Shown: positions 19,155 to 28,571, counted from the stretch's first letter. The stretch: DNA of 64,000 nt from Streptomyces sp. 2114.4 (GCF_900187385.1 NZ_FYEY01000001.1:2480001-2544000); one strand, 5' to 3'. Notes: generated from the sequence alone by a model not told the origin. Made by a program: numbers and translations.

Positions 19155-20239
19155 GCGGCACCGCCGGCGCGCGGGCGGCTCAACGCGGCGCGCGCCGCGT
19201 CCAGTTCGACCGCCAGTACGTCCACGAGCTGCCCGGCGGGCAGCTCCCGCGCCAGCCGGTGCCCCTGTCCGGCCCACAGGCTCATGCCCTGCGCGTCGCC
19301 CGCCTTGGCCGCGGCCTTGCGCACCGTGGAGGTGAGGTAGTGGACGGCGGGGTAGGCGGCCGGGGCGTACGGGCCGTGCTCGCGCAGGAAGCGGTTGACC
19401 AGTCCGCGGGCGGGCCGCCCGGAGAACGCCCGGGTCAGCTCGGTATGCGTGAACAGCGGGTTGGTCAGCGCCTGCTTGTGCAGCGGGTTGGCGCCCGATT
19501 CGGGGGTGGCGAGGAAAGCGGTGCCCAGCTGCGCCATGCTCGCCCCGGCGGCCAGCACCGACGCGATCTGCGCCCCGCGCATCAGCCCGCCCGCGGCGAT
19601 CACCGGGATCTGCACGGCCTCACGGACCTGGCCGAGCAGCGCCAGCAGCCCCAGCCCCGAGCCGGTCCCGTCCGCATGCGGATCGTCCCGGTGGGTGCCC
19701 TGGTGGCCGCCGGCCTCCACGCCCTGCACACACACCGCGTCGGCGCCCGACCACTGGGCGGCCTGCGCCTCGGCGGCGGTGGTGACCGTGACGACCGTGT
19801 ACGTGCCGACCGCGGCGAAGGAGTCGAGGACGGCGCGCGAGGGGCAGCCGAAGGTGAAGGACACCACCGGCACCGGATCGTCCCGCAGGGTCGCGAGCTT
19901 GGCCTCGTAGCCGTCGTCGATGGGTCCGTCGGTGTCACCGAGCTCGGTCTCGTACCAGGCGGCCTCGCCCGCGAGTTGTTCGCGGTAGGCCTCGACGACG
20001 GAGCCGTCGGCCAGCGAGGGCTGCGGCATGAAGAGGTTGACGCCGAAGGGCCGGTCGGTCAGCGACCGCAGCTGTTTGATCTCCTGGTACATGCCGTCGG
20101 CGGTTTTGTAGCCGGCGGCGAGGAAGCCGAGACCGCCGGCCCCGCAGACGGCGGCGGCCAGCTCGGGTCCGGAGCCGCCTCCCGCCATCGGGGCCTGCAC
20201 GATCGGATGGCGGCAGAGATCGGTCAGTGCGGTGGGCAT
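19151..20239 (-). CDS. nitronate monooxygenase (FMN TIM barrel)
   Basis: 362 aa flavoenzyme of the nitronate monooxygenase / 2-nitropropane dioxygenase family, oxidising alkyl nitronates such as propionate-3-nitronate. Signatures: HPIVQAPMAGG at the N-terminus, FGVNLFMP, VQGVEAGGHQGTH with the probable catalytic His, and IAAGGLMRGAQIASVLAAGA with the FMN phosphate site. Sits upstream of rsmE in an ATGA overlap, an order often seen in streptomycetes, and 96 bp downstream of dnaJ. ATG at 20239 gives the conserved N-terminus; a possible start two codons earlier adds little. Confidence 0.92.
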   Translation of the reverse strand: MPTALTDLCRHPIVQAPMAGGGSGPELAAAVCGAGGLGFLAAGYKTADGMYQEIKQLRSLTDRPFGVNLFMPQPSLADGSVVEAYREQLAGEAAWYETELGDTDGPIDDGYEAKLATLRDDPVPVVSFTFGCPSRAVLDSFAAVGTYTVVTVTTAAEAQAAQWSGADAVCVQGVEAGGHQGTHRDDPHADGTGSGLGLLALLGQVREAVQIPVIAAGGLMRGAQIASVLAAGASMAQLGTAFLATPESGANPLHKQALTNPLFTHTELTRAFSGRPARGLVNRFLREHGPYAPAAYPAVHYLTSTVRKAAAKAGDAQGMSLWAGQGHRLARELPAGQLVDVLAVELDAARAALSRPRAGGAA

Positions 20240-20335
20240 GAGCACATCGTGTCACGCCCACCGCGCCGTTCCGAACCGGGTCCGAGGCCGCAGCGCCGCC
20301 CGGGGAACGGCTCCGGCCCCCGGGCTCACCTGGGG

Positions 20336-21472
20336 CTATCGCCCGTTGAACGCATCCTTCAGACGCGAGAAGAGACCCTGCTGCCCCGGCTGGAACTGCC
20401 CCGTGGGCCGCTCCTCCCCGCGGAGCTTGGCCAGCCGCCGCAGCAGGTCCTCCTGGTCGGCGTCGAGCTTGGACGGCGTCATCACCTCGACGTGGACGAT
20501 GAGATCGCCCCGGCCGCCGCCGCGCAGATGCGTCACGCCGCGCTGGTGCAGCGGAATCGACTGGCCGGACTGGGTACCGGGCCGGACATCGATCTCCTCC
20601 ACCCCGTCCAGCGTCTCCAGCGGGCACTTCGTGCCCAGCGCCGCCGCCGTCATCGGGATGGTGACCGTGCAGTGCAGATCGTCGCCGCGCCGCTGGAAGA
20701 CCGGATGCGCCACCTCGTGGATCTCCACATAGAGATCACCGGCGGGGCCGCCGCCGGGGCCGACCTCGCCCTCGCCCGCGAGCTGGATGCGGGTGCCGTT
20801 GTCGACACCGGCCGGGATCTTGACGGTGAGCGTGCGGCGCGAGCGGATCCGGCCGTCGCCGGCGCACTCGTGGCACGGCGTCGGCACGACCGTGCCGAAG
20901 CCCTGGCACTGCGGGCACGGCCTGGACGTCATGACCTGGCCGAGGAAGGACCGGGTGACCTGGGAGACCTCACCGCGGCCGCGGCACATGTCGCAGGTCT
21001 GCGCCGAGGTGCCGGGGGCCGCGCCCTCACCGCTGCAGGTCGTACAGACGACGGCGGTGTCGACCTGGATGTCCTTGGTGGTGCCGAAGGCGGCTTCGTT
21101 CAGCTCGATGTCGAGCCGGATCATGGCGTCCTGGCCACGGCGGGTGCGCGAGCGCGGTCCGCGCTGCGACGCAGTGCCGAAGAAGGCGTCCATGATGTCG
21201 GAGAAGTTGCCGAAGCCCGCGCCGAAGCCGCCCGCGCCCTGGCCGCCGCCGGCCTGCGAGAGGGGGTCCCCGCCGAGGTCGTAGACCTGCTTCTTCTGCG
21301 GGTCCGACAGCACCTCGTAAGCGGCGTTGATCTCCTTGAACCGCTCCTGGGTCTTCGGATCCGGGTTCACGTCCGGGTGCAGCTCGCGCGCCAGCCGGCG
21401 GAAGGCCTTCTTGATCTGGTCCTGCGAGGCGTCGCGGCCGATGCCGAGGACCGAGTAGTAATCCGTGGCCAC
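20336..21472 (-). CDS. dnaJ: chaperone DnaJ (hrcA-linked copy)
   Basis: 378 aa Hsp40 co-chaperone that stimulates DnaK ATPase. J domain at the N-terminus with HPD at residues 32-34; G/F-rich linker (GGGQGAGGFGAGFGNF); four zinc-finger repeats CTTCSGEG, CDMCRGRG, CPQCQGFG and CHECAGDG; then the substrate-binding C-terminal domains. Start is GTG at 21472, directly after the hrcA stop codon, so the genes form one operon under the CIRCE element. This is the second actinobacterial DnaJ type (the one beside hrcA rather than in the dnaK operon), inferred from context. Confidence 0.97.
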   Translation of the reverse strand: MATDYYSVLGIGRDASQDQIKKAFRRLARELHPDVNPDPKTQERFKEINAAYEVLSDPQKKQVYDLGGDPLSQAGGGQGAGGFGAGFGNFSDIMDAFFGTASQRGPRSRTRRGQDAMIRLDIELNEAAFGTTKDIQVDTAVVCTTCSGEGAAPGTSAQTCDMCRGRGEVSQVTRSFLGQVMTSRPCPQCQGFGTVVPTPCHECAGDGRIRSRRTLTVKIPAGVDNGTRIQLAGEGEVGPGGGPAGDLYVEIHEVAHPVFQRRGDDLHCTVTIPMTAAALGTKCPLETLDGVEEIDVRPGTQSGQSIPLHQRGVTHLRGGGRGDLIVHVEVMTPSKLDADQEDLLRRLAKLRGEERPTGQFQPGQQGLFSRLKDAFNGR

Positions 21473-22489
21473 TTACGACTCCGCGAGGATTTGTCCGACG
21501 TAACGTGCCACTGCGCGTACCGCTCCCATCGTTCCGGGGTAGTCCATGCGGGTCGGTCCGACCACGCCGAGTTTGGCGACTGCCTCGTCGCCCGAACCGT
21601 AGCCGACCGTGACGACCGATGTGGACGCCAGGCCTTCATGGGCATTCTCATGCCCGATGCGTACGGTCATGCCCGAGTCCTTGGCCTCCCCGAGCAGCTT
21701 GAGCATCACCACATGCTCCTCAAGGGCCTCCAGCACCGGCCGGATGGTCAGGGGGAAATCGTGCCCGAAGCGCGTGAGATTGGCGGTGCCGCCGATCATC
21801 AGGCGCTCTTCGGTCTCCTCCACCAGAGTTTCCAGCAACACCGACAGCACTGTCGAGACCGTGCCGCGGTCGTCCTGCTCGAAGGACTCCGGAAGATCCT
21901 GCACCAACTGCGGCACATCCGCGAACCGGCGGCCGACGACCCGGCTGTTGAGCCGGGCCCGCAGATCCGCCAGGGAGGTTTCGCCGAACGGTTCCTGGCA
22001 GTCGATGAGCCGCTGCTCGACCCGGCCGGTGTCCGTGATCAGTACGAGCATCAGCCGGGCCGGGGCCAGGGCCAGCAGCTCGACGTGCCGGACCGTGGAC
22101 CGGGTCAGGGACGGGTACTGCACGACGGCGACCTGCCGGGTCAGCTGCGCCAGCAGCCGGACCGTGCGGCCCACCACGTCGTCGAGGTCGACGGCGCCGT
22201 CCAGGAAGTTCTGGATCGCCCGCCGCTCCGGGCTGGACAGCGGCTTGACGCCGGCCAGCTTGTCGACGAACAGGCGGTAGCCCTTGTCGGTCGGGATCCG
22301 CCCGGCGCTGGTGTGCGGCTGGGCGATGAACCCCTCGTCCTCCAGGACCGCCATGTCGTTGCGGACGGTGGCCGGGGAGACCCCGAGCCGGTGGCGTTCG
22401 GTGAGCGCCTTGGAGCCGACCGGCTCCTCCGTCCCGACGTAGTCCTGGACGATGGCGCGCAGCACCTCCAGCCTGCGTTCACTGAGCAT
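21473..22489 (-). CDS. hrcA: heat-inducible repressor HrcA
   Basis: 338 aa repressor of class I heat-shock genes; binds CIRCE. N-terminal winged-helix [27 protein letters not shown], then [36 protein letters not shown], the HrcA DNA-binding signature. ATG at 22489 has GGAGG about 8 nt upstream. A longer frame from GTG at 22537 is rejected because it would begin within the CIRCE operator. First gene of hrcA-dnaJ and autoregulated through CIRCE. Confidence 0.97.
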   Translation of the reverse strand: MLSERRLEVLRAIVQDYVGTEEPVGSKALTERHRLGVSPATVRNDMAVLEDEGFIAQPHTSAGRIPTDKGYRLFVDKLAGVKPLSSPERRAIQNFLDGAVDLDDVVGRTVRLLAQLTRQVAVVQYPSLTRSTVRHVELLALAPARLMLVLITDTGRVEQRLIDCQEPFGETSLADLRARLNSRVVGRRFADVPQLVQDLPESFEQDDRGTVSTVLSVLLETLVEETEERLMIGGTANLTRFGHDFPLTIRPVLEALEEHVVMLKLLGEAKDSGMTVRIGHENAHEGLASTSVVTVGYGSGDEAVAKLGVVGPTRMDYPGTMGAVRAVARYVGQILAES

Positions 22490-22530
22490 CCCGCGCACCT
22501 CCAGTCCGGCCGTCCGCCGCTTCGTTTCTC

Positions 22531-22557
22531 CTGGCACTCACACGGGCCGAGTGCCAG
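22531..22557 (-). promoter_or_regulatory. CIRCE operator of hrcA-dnaJ
   Basis: TGGCACTC-N9-GAGTGCCA (22532-22539 and 22549-22556), extended by one more pair on each side. This is the CIRCE inverted repeat with the standard 9-base spacer and two substitutions from the TTAGCACTC form. It lies just downstream of a TACACT -10 candidate (22568-22573, minus strand), so bound HrcA would block transcription start. Confidence 0.93.
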
Positions 22558-22671
22558 ACCTTGAGCCAGTGTACGGCCGGGTAGCACGGGCGCGGCAAGG
22601 GCGGGCGCGCGGAGTGCTCGCCGGATGACCGTGTTCGGCCGATCTGTCGGGCAACGCTATCGCGATGGCGC

Positions 22672-22677
22672 TAGCGT
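22672..22677 (+). promoter_or_regulatory. -10 box for a leaderless hydrolase gene
   Basis: TAGCGT ends 6 nt before the ATG at 22684, which places the transcription start at or next to the start codon. There is no Shine-Dalgarno sequence, fitting a leaderless message. Confidence 0.5.
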
Positions 22678-22683
22678 CTCGGT

Positions 22684-23418
22684 ATGCGTACAGCTTGGGA
22701 AGAGGCCGGTTGGGAACGACTCGGTGACGGCGTCGCCAGGCGCCGGATGCCGGGCTGGGACGAGACGGTCGGGGTGATCGCGGGGAGCACCGGGGTCATC
22801 GTCGTCGACACCGGCGCGACCCTGCGCGACGGTGCGGAGCTGCGCCGGACGATCCGCGGGGTGCTGGGCCGGGACGTGACGCATATCGCGCTCACCCACC
22901 CCCACTTCGATCATGTGCTGGGCACCGCCGCCTTCGCGGGCGTCGCGGTGTTCGGGGCGGCCGGCCTGGGCGAGCTGCTGCGCCGCGGCAAGGACGAGCT
23001 GCGGCACGACGCGATCCGGCACGGTGTCGCGCGGGACGCCGCCGCGGAGGCCGCCGATCTGCTCGTCGCCCCGCACCACCAGGTGCACGGCCAGCTGACC
23101 GTCGAGCTGGGCGACCGGCAGGTGCTGCTCGCCAACGTCGGCCCCGGGCACACCGCCCACGATCTGGCGGTCCTGGTACCGGGCCGGGGCGGCGAGCCGG
23201 AGATCGTCTTCTGCGGCGATCTGGTCGAGGAGTCCGGCGAGCCCCAGGCGGGCCCCGACGCTCTGCCGCGGCAGTGGCCCGGCGCGCTGGACCGGCTGCT
23301 GGCCCTCGGCGGCGAGGAGGCACGGTACGTTCCCGGCCATGGCGCCGTGGTGGACGCCCGCTTCGTCCGCGCCCAACGCGACGCCCTGGCGGCCCGCTTC
23401 GGCGTGGCGCCTTCCTGA
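22684..23418 (+). CDS. metallo-beta-lactamase-fold hydrolase
   Basis: 244 aa. Metal motif THPHFDHVLG with H72, H74, D76 and H77; VGPGHTAHDL and FCGDLVEESG give further ligands, and VPGHGAVVD a C-terminal His. Substrate is unknown: it belongs to the broad glyoxalase II-like group. It is divergent from hrcA but not known to be heat regulated. Expressed from a leaderless promoter (TAGCGT at 22672). Confidence 0.88.
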   Translation: MRTAWEEAGWERLGDGVARRRMPGWDETVGVIAGSTGVIVVDTGATLRDGAELRRTIRGVLGRDVTHIALTHPHFDHVLGTAAFAGVAVFGAAGLGELLRRGKDELRHDAIRHGVARDAAAEAADLLVAPHHQVHGQLTVELGDRQVLLANVGPGHTAHDLAVLVPGRGGEPEIVFCGDLVEESGEPQAGPDALPRQWPGALDRLLALGGEEARYVPGHGAVVDARFVRAQRDALAARFGVAPS

Positions 23419-23518
23419 CCACTGCCCGCCGGCCCGCCGCCCCTTTCCGGTCTCGACACCACCGCTTCCGGCCTCCACACACCACCGCCCGCCCTCCCCG
23501 ACGGAACAGGCCCACCCG

Positions 23519-24352
23519 ATGCAGAGCAAGCGCTACAGCCCCGACCTCACCCCACCGTGGAAGAAGCAGCGGCCCGCGCCCGAGGTGCCGGCCGAGCCCG
23601 ATCTGGTCGTCGAGGAGGTCACCTCGGGCTTCTGCGGCGCCGTGATCCGCTGCGAGAAGACGGCACAGGGCCCGACGGTCACCCTGGAGGACCGCTTCGG
23701 CAAGCACCGGGTCTTCCCCATGGAGCCACGCGGCTTCCTCCTGGAGGGGCGGGTGGTCACGCTCGTACGCCCCCATGACCGGCCGGCGGCCACCGCGCCG
23801 GCGCGTACGGCATCGGGATCACTCGCCGTGCCCGGCGCCCGCGCACGGGTCGCCCGCGCCGGGCGCATCTATGTGGAGGGCCGGCACGACGCCGAGCTGG
23901 TGGAGCGGGTGTGGGGCGACGACCTGCGCATCGAGGGCGTGGTCGTGGAGTACCTGGAGGGCATCGACGACCTGCCGACGATCGTCCGCGGCTTCGCCCC
24001 CGGCCCGGACGCCCGCCTCGGCGTCCTCGTCGACCACCTCGTGCCCGGCTCGAAGGAGTCGCGCATCGCGGCCGGGGTGACCGGGGACCATGCGCTGGTG
24101 GTGGGCCACCCCTACATCGACATCTGGGAGGCGGTGAAGCCGTCCTCGGTCGGGATCGCGGCCTGGCCGTCCGTTCCGCACGGGCAGGACTGGAAGACCG
24201 GGGTGTGCCGGGCGCTGGGCTGGCCGGAGAACACGGGCGCCGCCTGGCAGCGCATCCTGTCCTGCGTGCGCTCCTACAAGGACCTGGAGCCGGCGCTGCT
24301 GGGGCGGGTGGAGGAGCTGATCGACTTCGTCACGGCCGGCGGTGCGGCCTGA
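23519..24352 (+). CDS. DUF3097 protein with Toprim-like core
   Basis: 277 aa conserved actinobacterial protein of the DUF3097 family; function not known. The stretch GRIYVEGRHDAELVERVWG (conserved E120), GVVVEYLEGIDDL, then LGVLVDHLVPGSKESRIA (D172) and HPYIDIWEAVKP resembles the Toprim fold of primases and RNase M5: an early Glu after a beta strand followed by an Asp-rich strand. That reading is mine and would imply a nucleic-acid enzyme. N-terminal SPDLTPPWKKQ is a family feature. Convergent with the Uma2 gene, overlapping it by 23 bp at the 3' ends. Confidence 0.8.
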   Translation: MQSKRYSPDLTPPWKKQRPAPEVPAEPDLVVEEVTSGFCGAVIRCEKTAQGPTVTLEDRFGKHRVFPMEPRGFLLEGRVVTLVRPHDRPAATAPARTASGSLAVPGARARVARAGRIYVEGRHDAELVERVWGDDLRIEGVVVEYLEGIDDLPTIVRGFAPGPDARLGVLVDHLVPGSKESRIAAGVTGDHALVVGHPYIDIWEAVKPSSVGIAAWPSVPHGQDWKTGVCRALGWPENTGAAWQRILSCVRSYKDLEPALLGRVEELIDFVTAGGAA

Positions 24353-24947
24353 CGTTGGGGAGGGTGCCGAATTCGCTGGTGTCCAAGTCGACGTCGAGCA
24401 GCGCCAACGGCACGGATTCGCCGAATTTACCGATCCGCTGAGCCCGGTAGTCAGCATCCTCACCGCTGCCGACAGGCTCGGTGAACAGGACACATTGAGC
24501 CATGATGGGGTCGACGACGAGGTAGGCGGGAATCCCTCCCGCCGCGTAGATCGAGCGCTTGACGCCGTAATCACGGTCAACGCTGTTCTTGGAGACGACC
24601 TCGACCAGCATCGTGATCAACTGGGCCGGCAGCAGCCGACCCGACTCCGGCCCCGCATCGCGCTCCAACACGACGAGGTCAGGCTGGGGCTCACTGGTCT
24701 CGCTCAGCAGATCGATGTCCTGGGTCTGGAGACAGTCCCACTTCTGGTCCGGAATCTGACGCAGAACCCTCAGCACGATCCGGTTGTGGACCAGATCCGG
24801 CCCCGCCATCATCACGATTTCCCCCCGCAGAAGCTCCACCTTGAAGTCCTCGGGAACCTCCAGGCTCTCGAAGAACTTCACCATGTTGCTCGTGGTCGGC
24901 TCGATATCCACGTTGCCCGTGGTCGGTCGGTCATCCACAGCGGTCAT
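24330..24947 (-). CDS. Uma2 family (PD-D/EXK fold) protein
   Basis: 205 aa protein of the Uma2/DUF820 family, a putative restriction-like endonuclease fold expanded in streptomycetes and cyanobacteria. Core: VELLRGEIVMMAGPDLVHNRIVLRVL, then EPQPDLVVLE (the PD-type acidic residues), MLVEVVSKNSVDRDYGVKRSIYAAGGIPAYLVVDP (the E-x-x ... K of the active site). GC is visibly lower than in the neighbours, which suggests a more recent arrival. The 3' end overlaps DUF3097 by 23 bp. Start is uncertain: ATG 24947, an ATG six codons upstream, or a GTG three codons downstream with better ribosome-site spacing. A TAGGCT box lies near 24990 on this strand. Confidence 0.8.
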   Translation of the reverse strand: MTAVDDRPTTGNVDIEPTTSNMVKFFESLEVPEDFKVELLRGEIVMMAGPDLVHNRIVLRVLRQIPDQKWDCLQTQDIDLLSETSEPQPDLVVLERDAGPESGRLLPAQLITMLVEVVSKNSVDRDYGVKRSIYAAGGIPAYLVVDPIMAQCVLFTEPVGSGEDADYRAQRIGKFGESVPLALLDVDLDTSEFGTLPNVRPHRRP

Positions 24948-25057
24948 CTCCGTGGTCCTCCACATCACGCCGCGTGCATTTGGCAGCAGCCTAGGGAGAG
25001 CGTAGGCAGGCAGGCACCGGGCTCGCATTGGTTCACTCATTCGAGCACAGCGGCATC

Positions 25058-26299
25058 TCAGTCCACCAGATCCCGCACCACCGCATCCGCCAGCAGCCGC
25101 CCCCGGAGGGTCAGGACGGCGCGGCCCGCCTCGTACGGGCCGGGCTCCAGCAGGCCGTCGGCCAGTGTGCGGGCCGCCGCACGCGCGCCCGCCGGGGCGA
25201 GGATGTCCAGGGGGCAGCCGTCCGCCAGGCGCAGTTCCAGGAGGATGCGTTCGACCCGGCGGTCCTCGTCCGTCAGGAGTTCGCGGCCGGCGCCCGGGGA
25301 GCGGCCTTCGGTAAGGGCCTGGGCGTAGGCGCCGGGGTGTTTGACGTTCCACCAGCGGACGCCGCCGACGTGGCTGTGGGCGCCGGGGCCTGCGCCCCAC
25401 CAGTCGGCGCCGGTCCAGTACAGCTCGTTGTGGCGGCAGCGGGCGGCGTCGGTGGTGGCCCAGTTGGAGACCTCGTACCAGCGGTAACCGGCCGCGGCGA
25501 GGCGTTCGTCGGCGATGAGGTAGCGGTCGGCGTGGACGTCGTCGTCGGTCATCGGGACCTCGCCGCGGCGGATCCGGCGGGCCAGCTGGGTGCCCTCCTC
25601 GACGATCAGGGCGTAGGCGGAGACATGGTCGGGGCCGGCCCCGAGCGCGGCGTCGAGGGAGGCCCGCCAGTCGTCGTCGGTCTCACCGGGGGTGCCGTAG
25701 ATCAGGTCGAGGTTGACGTGATCGAAGCCGGCCGCGCGGGCCTCGGCGACGCAGGCCTCGGGGCGGCCGGGGGTGTGGGTGCGGTCGAGGATCTTCAGGA
25801 CGTGCTGCCGGGCGCTCTGCATGCCGAAGGAGACCCGGTTGAAGCCGCCCGCGAGCAGCCCGTCGAGGTAGCGGGGGTCGACGGACTCCGGATTGGCCTC
25901 GGTGGTGATCTCCGCGCCCGGCGCCAGGCCGAACTCCTCGCGGATCGCGGCCAGCATCCGGCCGAGATCCGCCGCGGGCAGCAGGGTCGGGGTGCCGCCG
26001 CCGACGAAGACCGTCTCGACGGGGCGCGGGTCCTCGCCCAGGACCTTGCGGGCCAGCCGGATCTCGTCCACGACGGTGTCGGCGTAGTTGTCGCGGGAGG
26101 CCAGGGCGCCGCCGGAGCCGCGCAGCTCGCTCGCGGTGTAGGTGTTGAAGTCGCAGTAGCCGCAGCGGGTCGCGCAGTACGGCACATGCAGATAGAAGCC
26201 CAGGGGCCGGCCGGCGGCGGCCGCCGGCGTATGACCGGGCAGCGCCCCGTCCTCGGGCATCGGCTCACCATCGGGCAGTGCGGAAGGCATGGGAACCAT
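25058..26299 (-). CDS. hemW: radical SAM heme chaperone HemW
   Basis: 413 aa radical SAM protein that carries or inserts heme (formerly called coproporphyrinogen oxidase-like). The 4Fe-4S motif YCATRCGYCD has C42, C46 and C49 (CX3CX2C). ETVFVGGGTPTLL, ITTEANPES, RVSFGMQSARQHVL and DLIYGTPGET are the HemW signatures, followed by the C-terminal HemN-like domain. The missing fourth Cys after the motif (D at that place) separates HemW from true HemN. Start may be ATG 26299 or ATG 26290; no ribosome site distinguishes them. Confidence 0.94.
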   Translation of the reverse strand: MVPMPSALPDGEPMPEDGALPGHTPAAAAGRPLGFYLHVPYCATRCGYCDFNTYTASELRGSGGALASRDNYADTVVDEIRLARKVLGEDPRPVETVFVGGGTPTLLPAADLGRMLAAIREEFGLAPGAEITTEANPESVDPRYLDGLLAGGFNRVSFGMQSARQHVLKILDRTHTPGRPEACVAEARAAGFDHVNLDLIYGTPGETDDDWRASLDAALGAGPDHVSAYALIVEEGTQLARRIRRGEVPMTDDDVHADRYLIADERLAAAGYRWYEVSNWATTDAARCRHNELYWTGADWWGAGPGAHSHVGGVRWWNVKHPGAYAQALTEGRSPGAGRELLTDEDRRVERILLELRLADGCPLDILAPAGARAAARTLADGLLEPGPYEAGRAVLTLRGRLLADAVVRDLVD

Positions 26300-26372
26300 T
26301 GTCCGTCATGGCGGGGCGGTGGCGGTCCCGGCGCGGTGTGCCCTACGGCACCCCGGAACTGCGCCGCCCCCC

Positions 26373-26436
26373 GGCCTACGGCACCCCGGGCCTATGACTC
26401 CCCCGGCCTACGCCGCCTCGGGCCTATGGCTCCCCC
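26373..26436. repeat. 32-bp imperfect tandem repeat at the phosphatase stop codon
   Basis: Copies 26373-26404 and 26405-26436 differ at five bases. The second copy carries the stop codon of the phosphatase gene (26424-26426), and the first carries a matching TAG just beyond it. Confidence 0.7.
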
Positions 26437-28571
26437 GGCCCGGCCGCCTGGAGGACCAGCAGGGCCAGGTCGTCGTCGGGCGGGACCGGGCCGAAGGCGT
26501 GGACGGTGTTGCGGATGTGGTCGGCGAGGGCGGTGGCGCCCAGGCCGGCGCCCGCGGCGAGGGTGAGGGCCAGACCGTCCTCGTCGTCGAAGAGCCGCCT
26601 TCCCGAGCGCCGCTCGGTCACCCCATCGGTGACGCACAGAAGCGTTTCACCCGGGCAGAGGTCGAACGATTCGCTGACGTACGCGGCGTCCTCCACCACT
26701 CCCAGCAGCATCTGCGGCGCCGCGACGACCCGGACCCGGCCGTCCGTGCCCAGCACCAGCGGCAGCGGGTGGCCGGCGCTGGCGAGGGTGCAGCGGGCGC
26801 CGCCGGAGCCGCCGGGGTACGGGACGATCTCGCCGTAGAGCAGGGACAGGAAGCGGGCCTGTTCGCCCTCCTCGCGGATCTCGACCGGGGCCTCCGCACC
26901 GGCACCGGCCGCCGCCACCGCCGCCGCGACCGCCGCGACCGAGTCGGCGGCCTCCCGCGCCATGGTCTTGTTGAGCCGGTCGAGCACCGCGGCCACCCCG
27001 AAGCCGTCCCGGGCCAGCAGCCGCAGCACCGGGCGGGCCAGCCCGGTCACCGCGGCCGCCTCGGGGCCGCTGCCGCAGACGTCGCCGAGGGCGAAGCACC
27101 AGCGGCCGTCCCCGGCGTCGAAGAGGTCCCAGAAGTCACCGCCCGCCCAGGCACCCTCGCGCGGTTCGTAGACCACCGCCGACTCCACGCCGGGCACCTG
27201 CGCCCGCCCGCGCGGCAGCAGCCGGCGCTGCAGGACCTGGCTGATGCGCTCCTGGCGGCTGTAGGCGCGGGCGGTGGCGACGGCGCGGGCGACCCGGCGG
27301 CCCAGGTCCTCGATCAGCCCGACCACCTCGTCGGGGAAGCGCAGCAGCCCGCTCCGGCCGAGCAGCAGGGTGCCGAGGCGGCGGCCTCCCGCGACCAGGG
27401 GGCAGGCGAGCGCGGCGCCGCCCGGCCCGTAGCCGCCCGGTTCGTACGGCCAGGGCCAGGGGACCGCGCCGGGCGCACCGCTGGGCGCGGCGCCGTCCGG
27501 CAGCTCCGGCGGCTGCTTCTCCAGCGCCGTGCGCAGCGCGTCGATCCGGCTCTCGGAGGCGTGCCAGACGCGGGCGAGCCGCTGTTCCTCGCCGTCGGCG
27601 GCGATGCCCCGGCCGGGGGCGCCGCTGTCGCCGTCGTAGAGCCACACCGCGCACCATTCGGCGAGCCGCGGCACGATCAACTGGGCGGCGAGCGAGGCGA
27701 CCTGATCGGCGTCGAGCTGGCCGGAGAGCAGGTCGGAGGCCTCGGCGAGGAAGGAGAGAGCGCCGTTGTCGACCCAGCCGGCGTCGTGGTCGGGCCGGGC
27801 GGAGCGGCGCGGCGCCGGGGCCAGGAGCTCGGCGGCCCGCAGCCCGTGCCGCAGCAGCTGGCCGTCGAAGGCGAGCTCCGGCTCGGGCCCGGCGCCGTCG
27901 CGGGCGCCGACGGGCAGCCGGAACCAGACGGTCTTCATGGCCCGGCGGTAGGTGATGCCCCAGGATTCGGCGACGGCGCTGATCAGCTGGAGGCCGTGGC
28001 CGCCGTTCTCGGAGGCGGCGCTGTCCTCGTGGGCGCGGACCGGCTGGGCGGGGTGGTGGTCGGAGACCTCGATGACGAGGCCGGTGCCGGGTGTGCCGTC
28101 GAGGCCCGCGCCGGGGGCGTACGCGAGCGGCGCCGGGTACGGCTGCCCGCTCCGGCTCCCGCGGGACTCCCCGCTCCGGCCCTCATGGGGCTCCCCGCTC
28201 CGGCTCCCCGAGGATTCCGCGCCCGGCTCCCGCTCCGGCTCCAGGCGGCAGCGCAGCTCGACGGTGGTGCCCGCGTGCACCACCGCGTTCGTCACCAACT
28301 CGCTGACCAGCAGCACCGCTTCGTCCGCGAGCCGGCCGGTCAGGCTCTCCGCGCCGGCCAGCCCCTGGTCGGCCCAGTCGGCGAAGGCGGCCCGGACGAA
28401 GCGGCGGGCGGCGGCAGCGGCCTGCGGATCACCGGGCAGACTGGCCCACCGGGAACGGGCCGCGGCCCCCTCGGCAGGCCCGGCCGCGGGTCCGCCACGG
28501 GACCCGCCCGCCCTCGCCATGCGCGTCGCCGTGACACCGTCGTCCCGTGGCGACGAAGTTGTCGTCCGCAT
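26424..28571 (-). CDS. HATPase-GAF-PP2C (SpoIIE-type) signalling phosphatase
   Basis: 715 aa cytosolic regulator of the partner-switching type. N-terminal RsbW-like ATPase: N-box SELVTNAVVHAG near residue 90 and G2 box ENGGHGLQLISAVAESWG near residue 195, with a low-complexity Ser/Gly/Arg insert between them. Middle GAF-like domain (residues about 275-440: EWCAVWLYDGDS ... RRLGTLLLGRSG). C-terminal PP2C/SpoIIE domain with GGDFWDLFD, FALGDVCGSGPEAA, CVTDGVTERR and DDDLALLVL, giving the metal-binding Asp residues. Such proteins can act as both kinase and phosphatase toward anti-sigma antagonists, so the likely output is control of a sigma factor; no sigma or antagonist gene is adjacent. Start ATG 28571 has GGGAG 7 nt upstream. 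Confidence 0.88.
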   Translation of the reverse strand: MRTTTSSPRDDGVTATRMARAGGSRGGPAAGPAEGAAARSRWASLPGDPQAAAAARRFVRAAFADWADQGLAGAESLTGRLADEAVLLVSELVTNAVVHAGTTVELRCRLEPEREPGAESSGSRSGEPHEGRSGESRGSRSGQPYPAPLAYAPGAGLDGTPGTGLVIEVSDHHPAQPVRAHEDSAASENGGHGLQLISAVAESWGITYRRAMKTVWFRLPVGARDGAGPEPELAFDGQLLRHGLRAAELLAPAPRRSARPDHDAGWVDNGALSFLAEASDLLSGQLDADQVASLAAQLIVPRLAEWCAVWLYDGDSGAPGRGIAADGEEQRLARVWHASESRIDALRTALEKQPPELPDGAAPSGAPGAVPWPWPYEPGGYGPGGAALACPLVAGGRRLGTLLLGRSGLLRFPDEVVGLIEDLGRRVARAVATARAYSRQERISQVLQRRLLPRGRAQVPGVESAVVYEPREGAWAGGDFWDLFDAGDGRWCFALGDVCGSGPEAAAVTGLARPVLRLLARDGFGVAAVLDRLNKTMAREAADSVAAVAAAVAAAGAGAEAPVEIREEGEQARFLSLLYGEIVPYPGGSGGARCTLASAGHPLPLVLGTDGRVRVVAAPQMLLGVVEDAAYVSESFDLCPGETLLCVTDGVTERRSGRRLFDDEDGLALTLAAGAGLGATALADHIRNTVHAFGPVPPDDDLALLVLQAAGPGEP

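Noticed and set aside
22490..22537. Longer HrcA start at GTG 22537
   Set aside because: The start would sit inside the CIRCE repeat, and the conserved protein begins at the ATG with a proper ribosome site.
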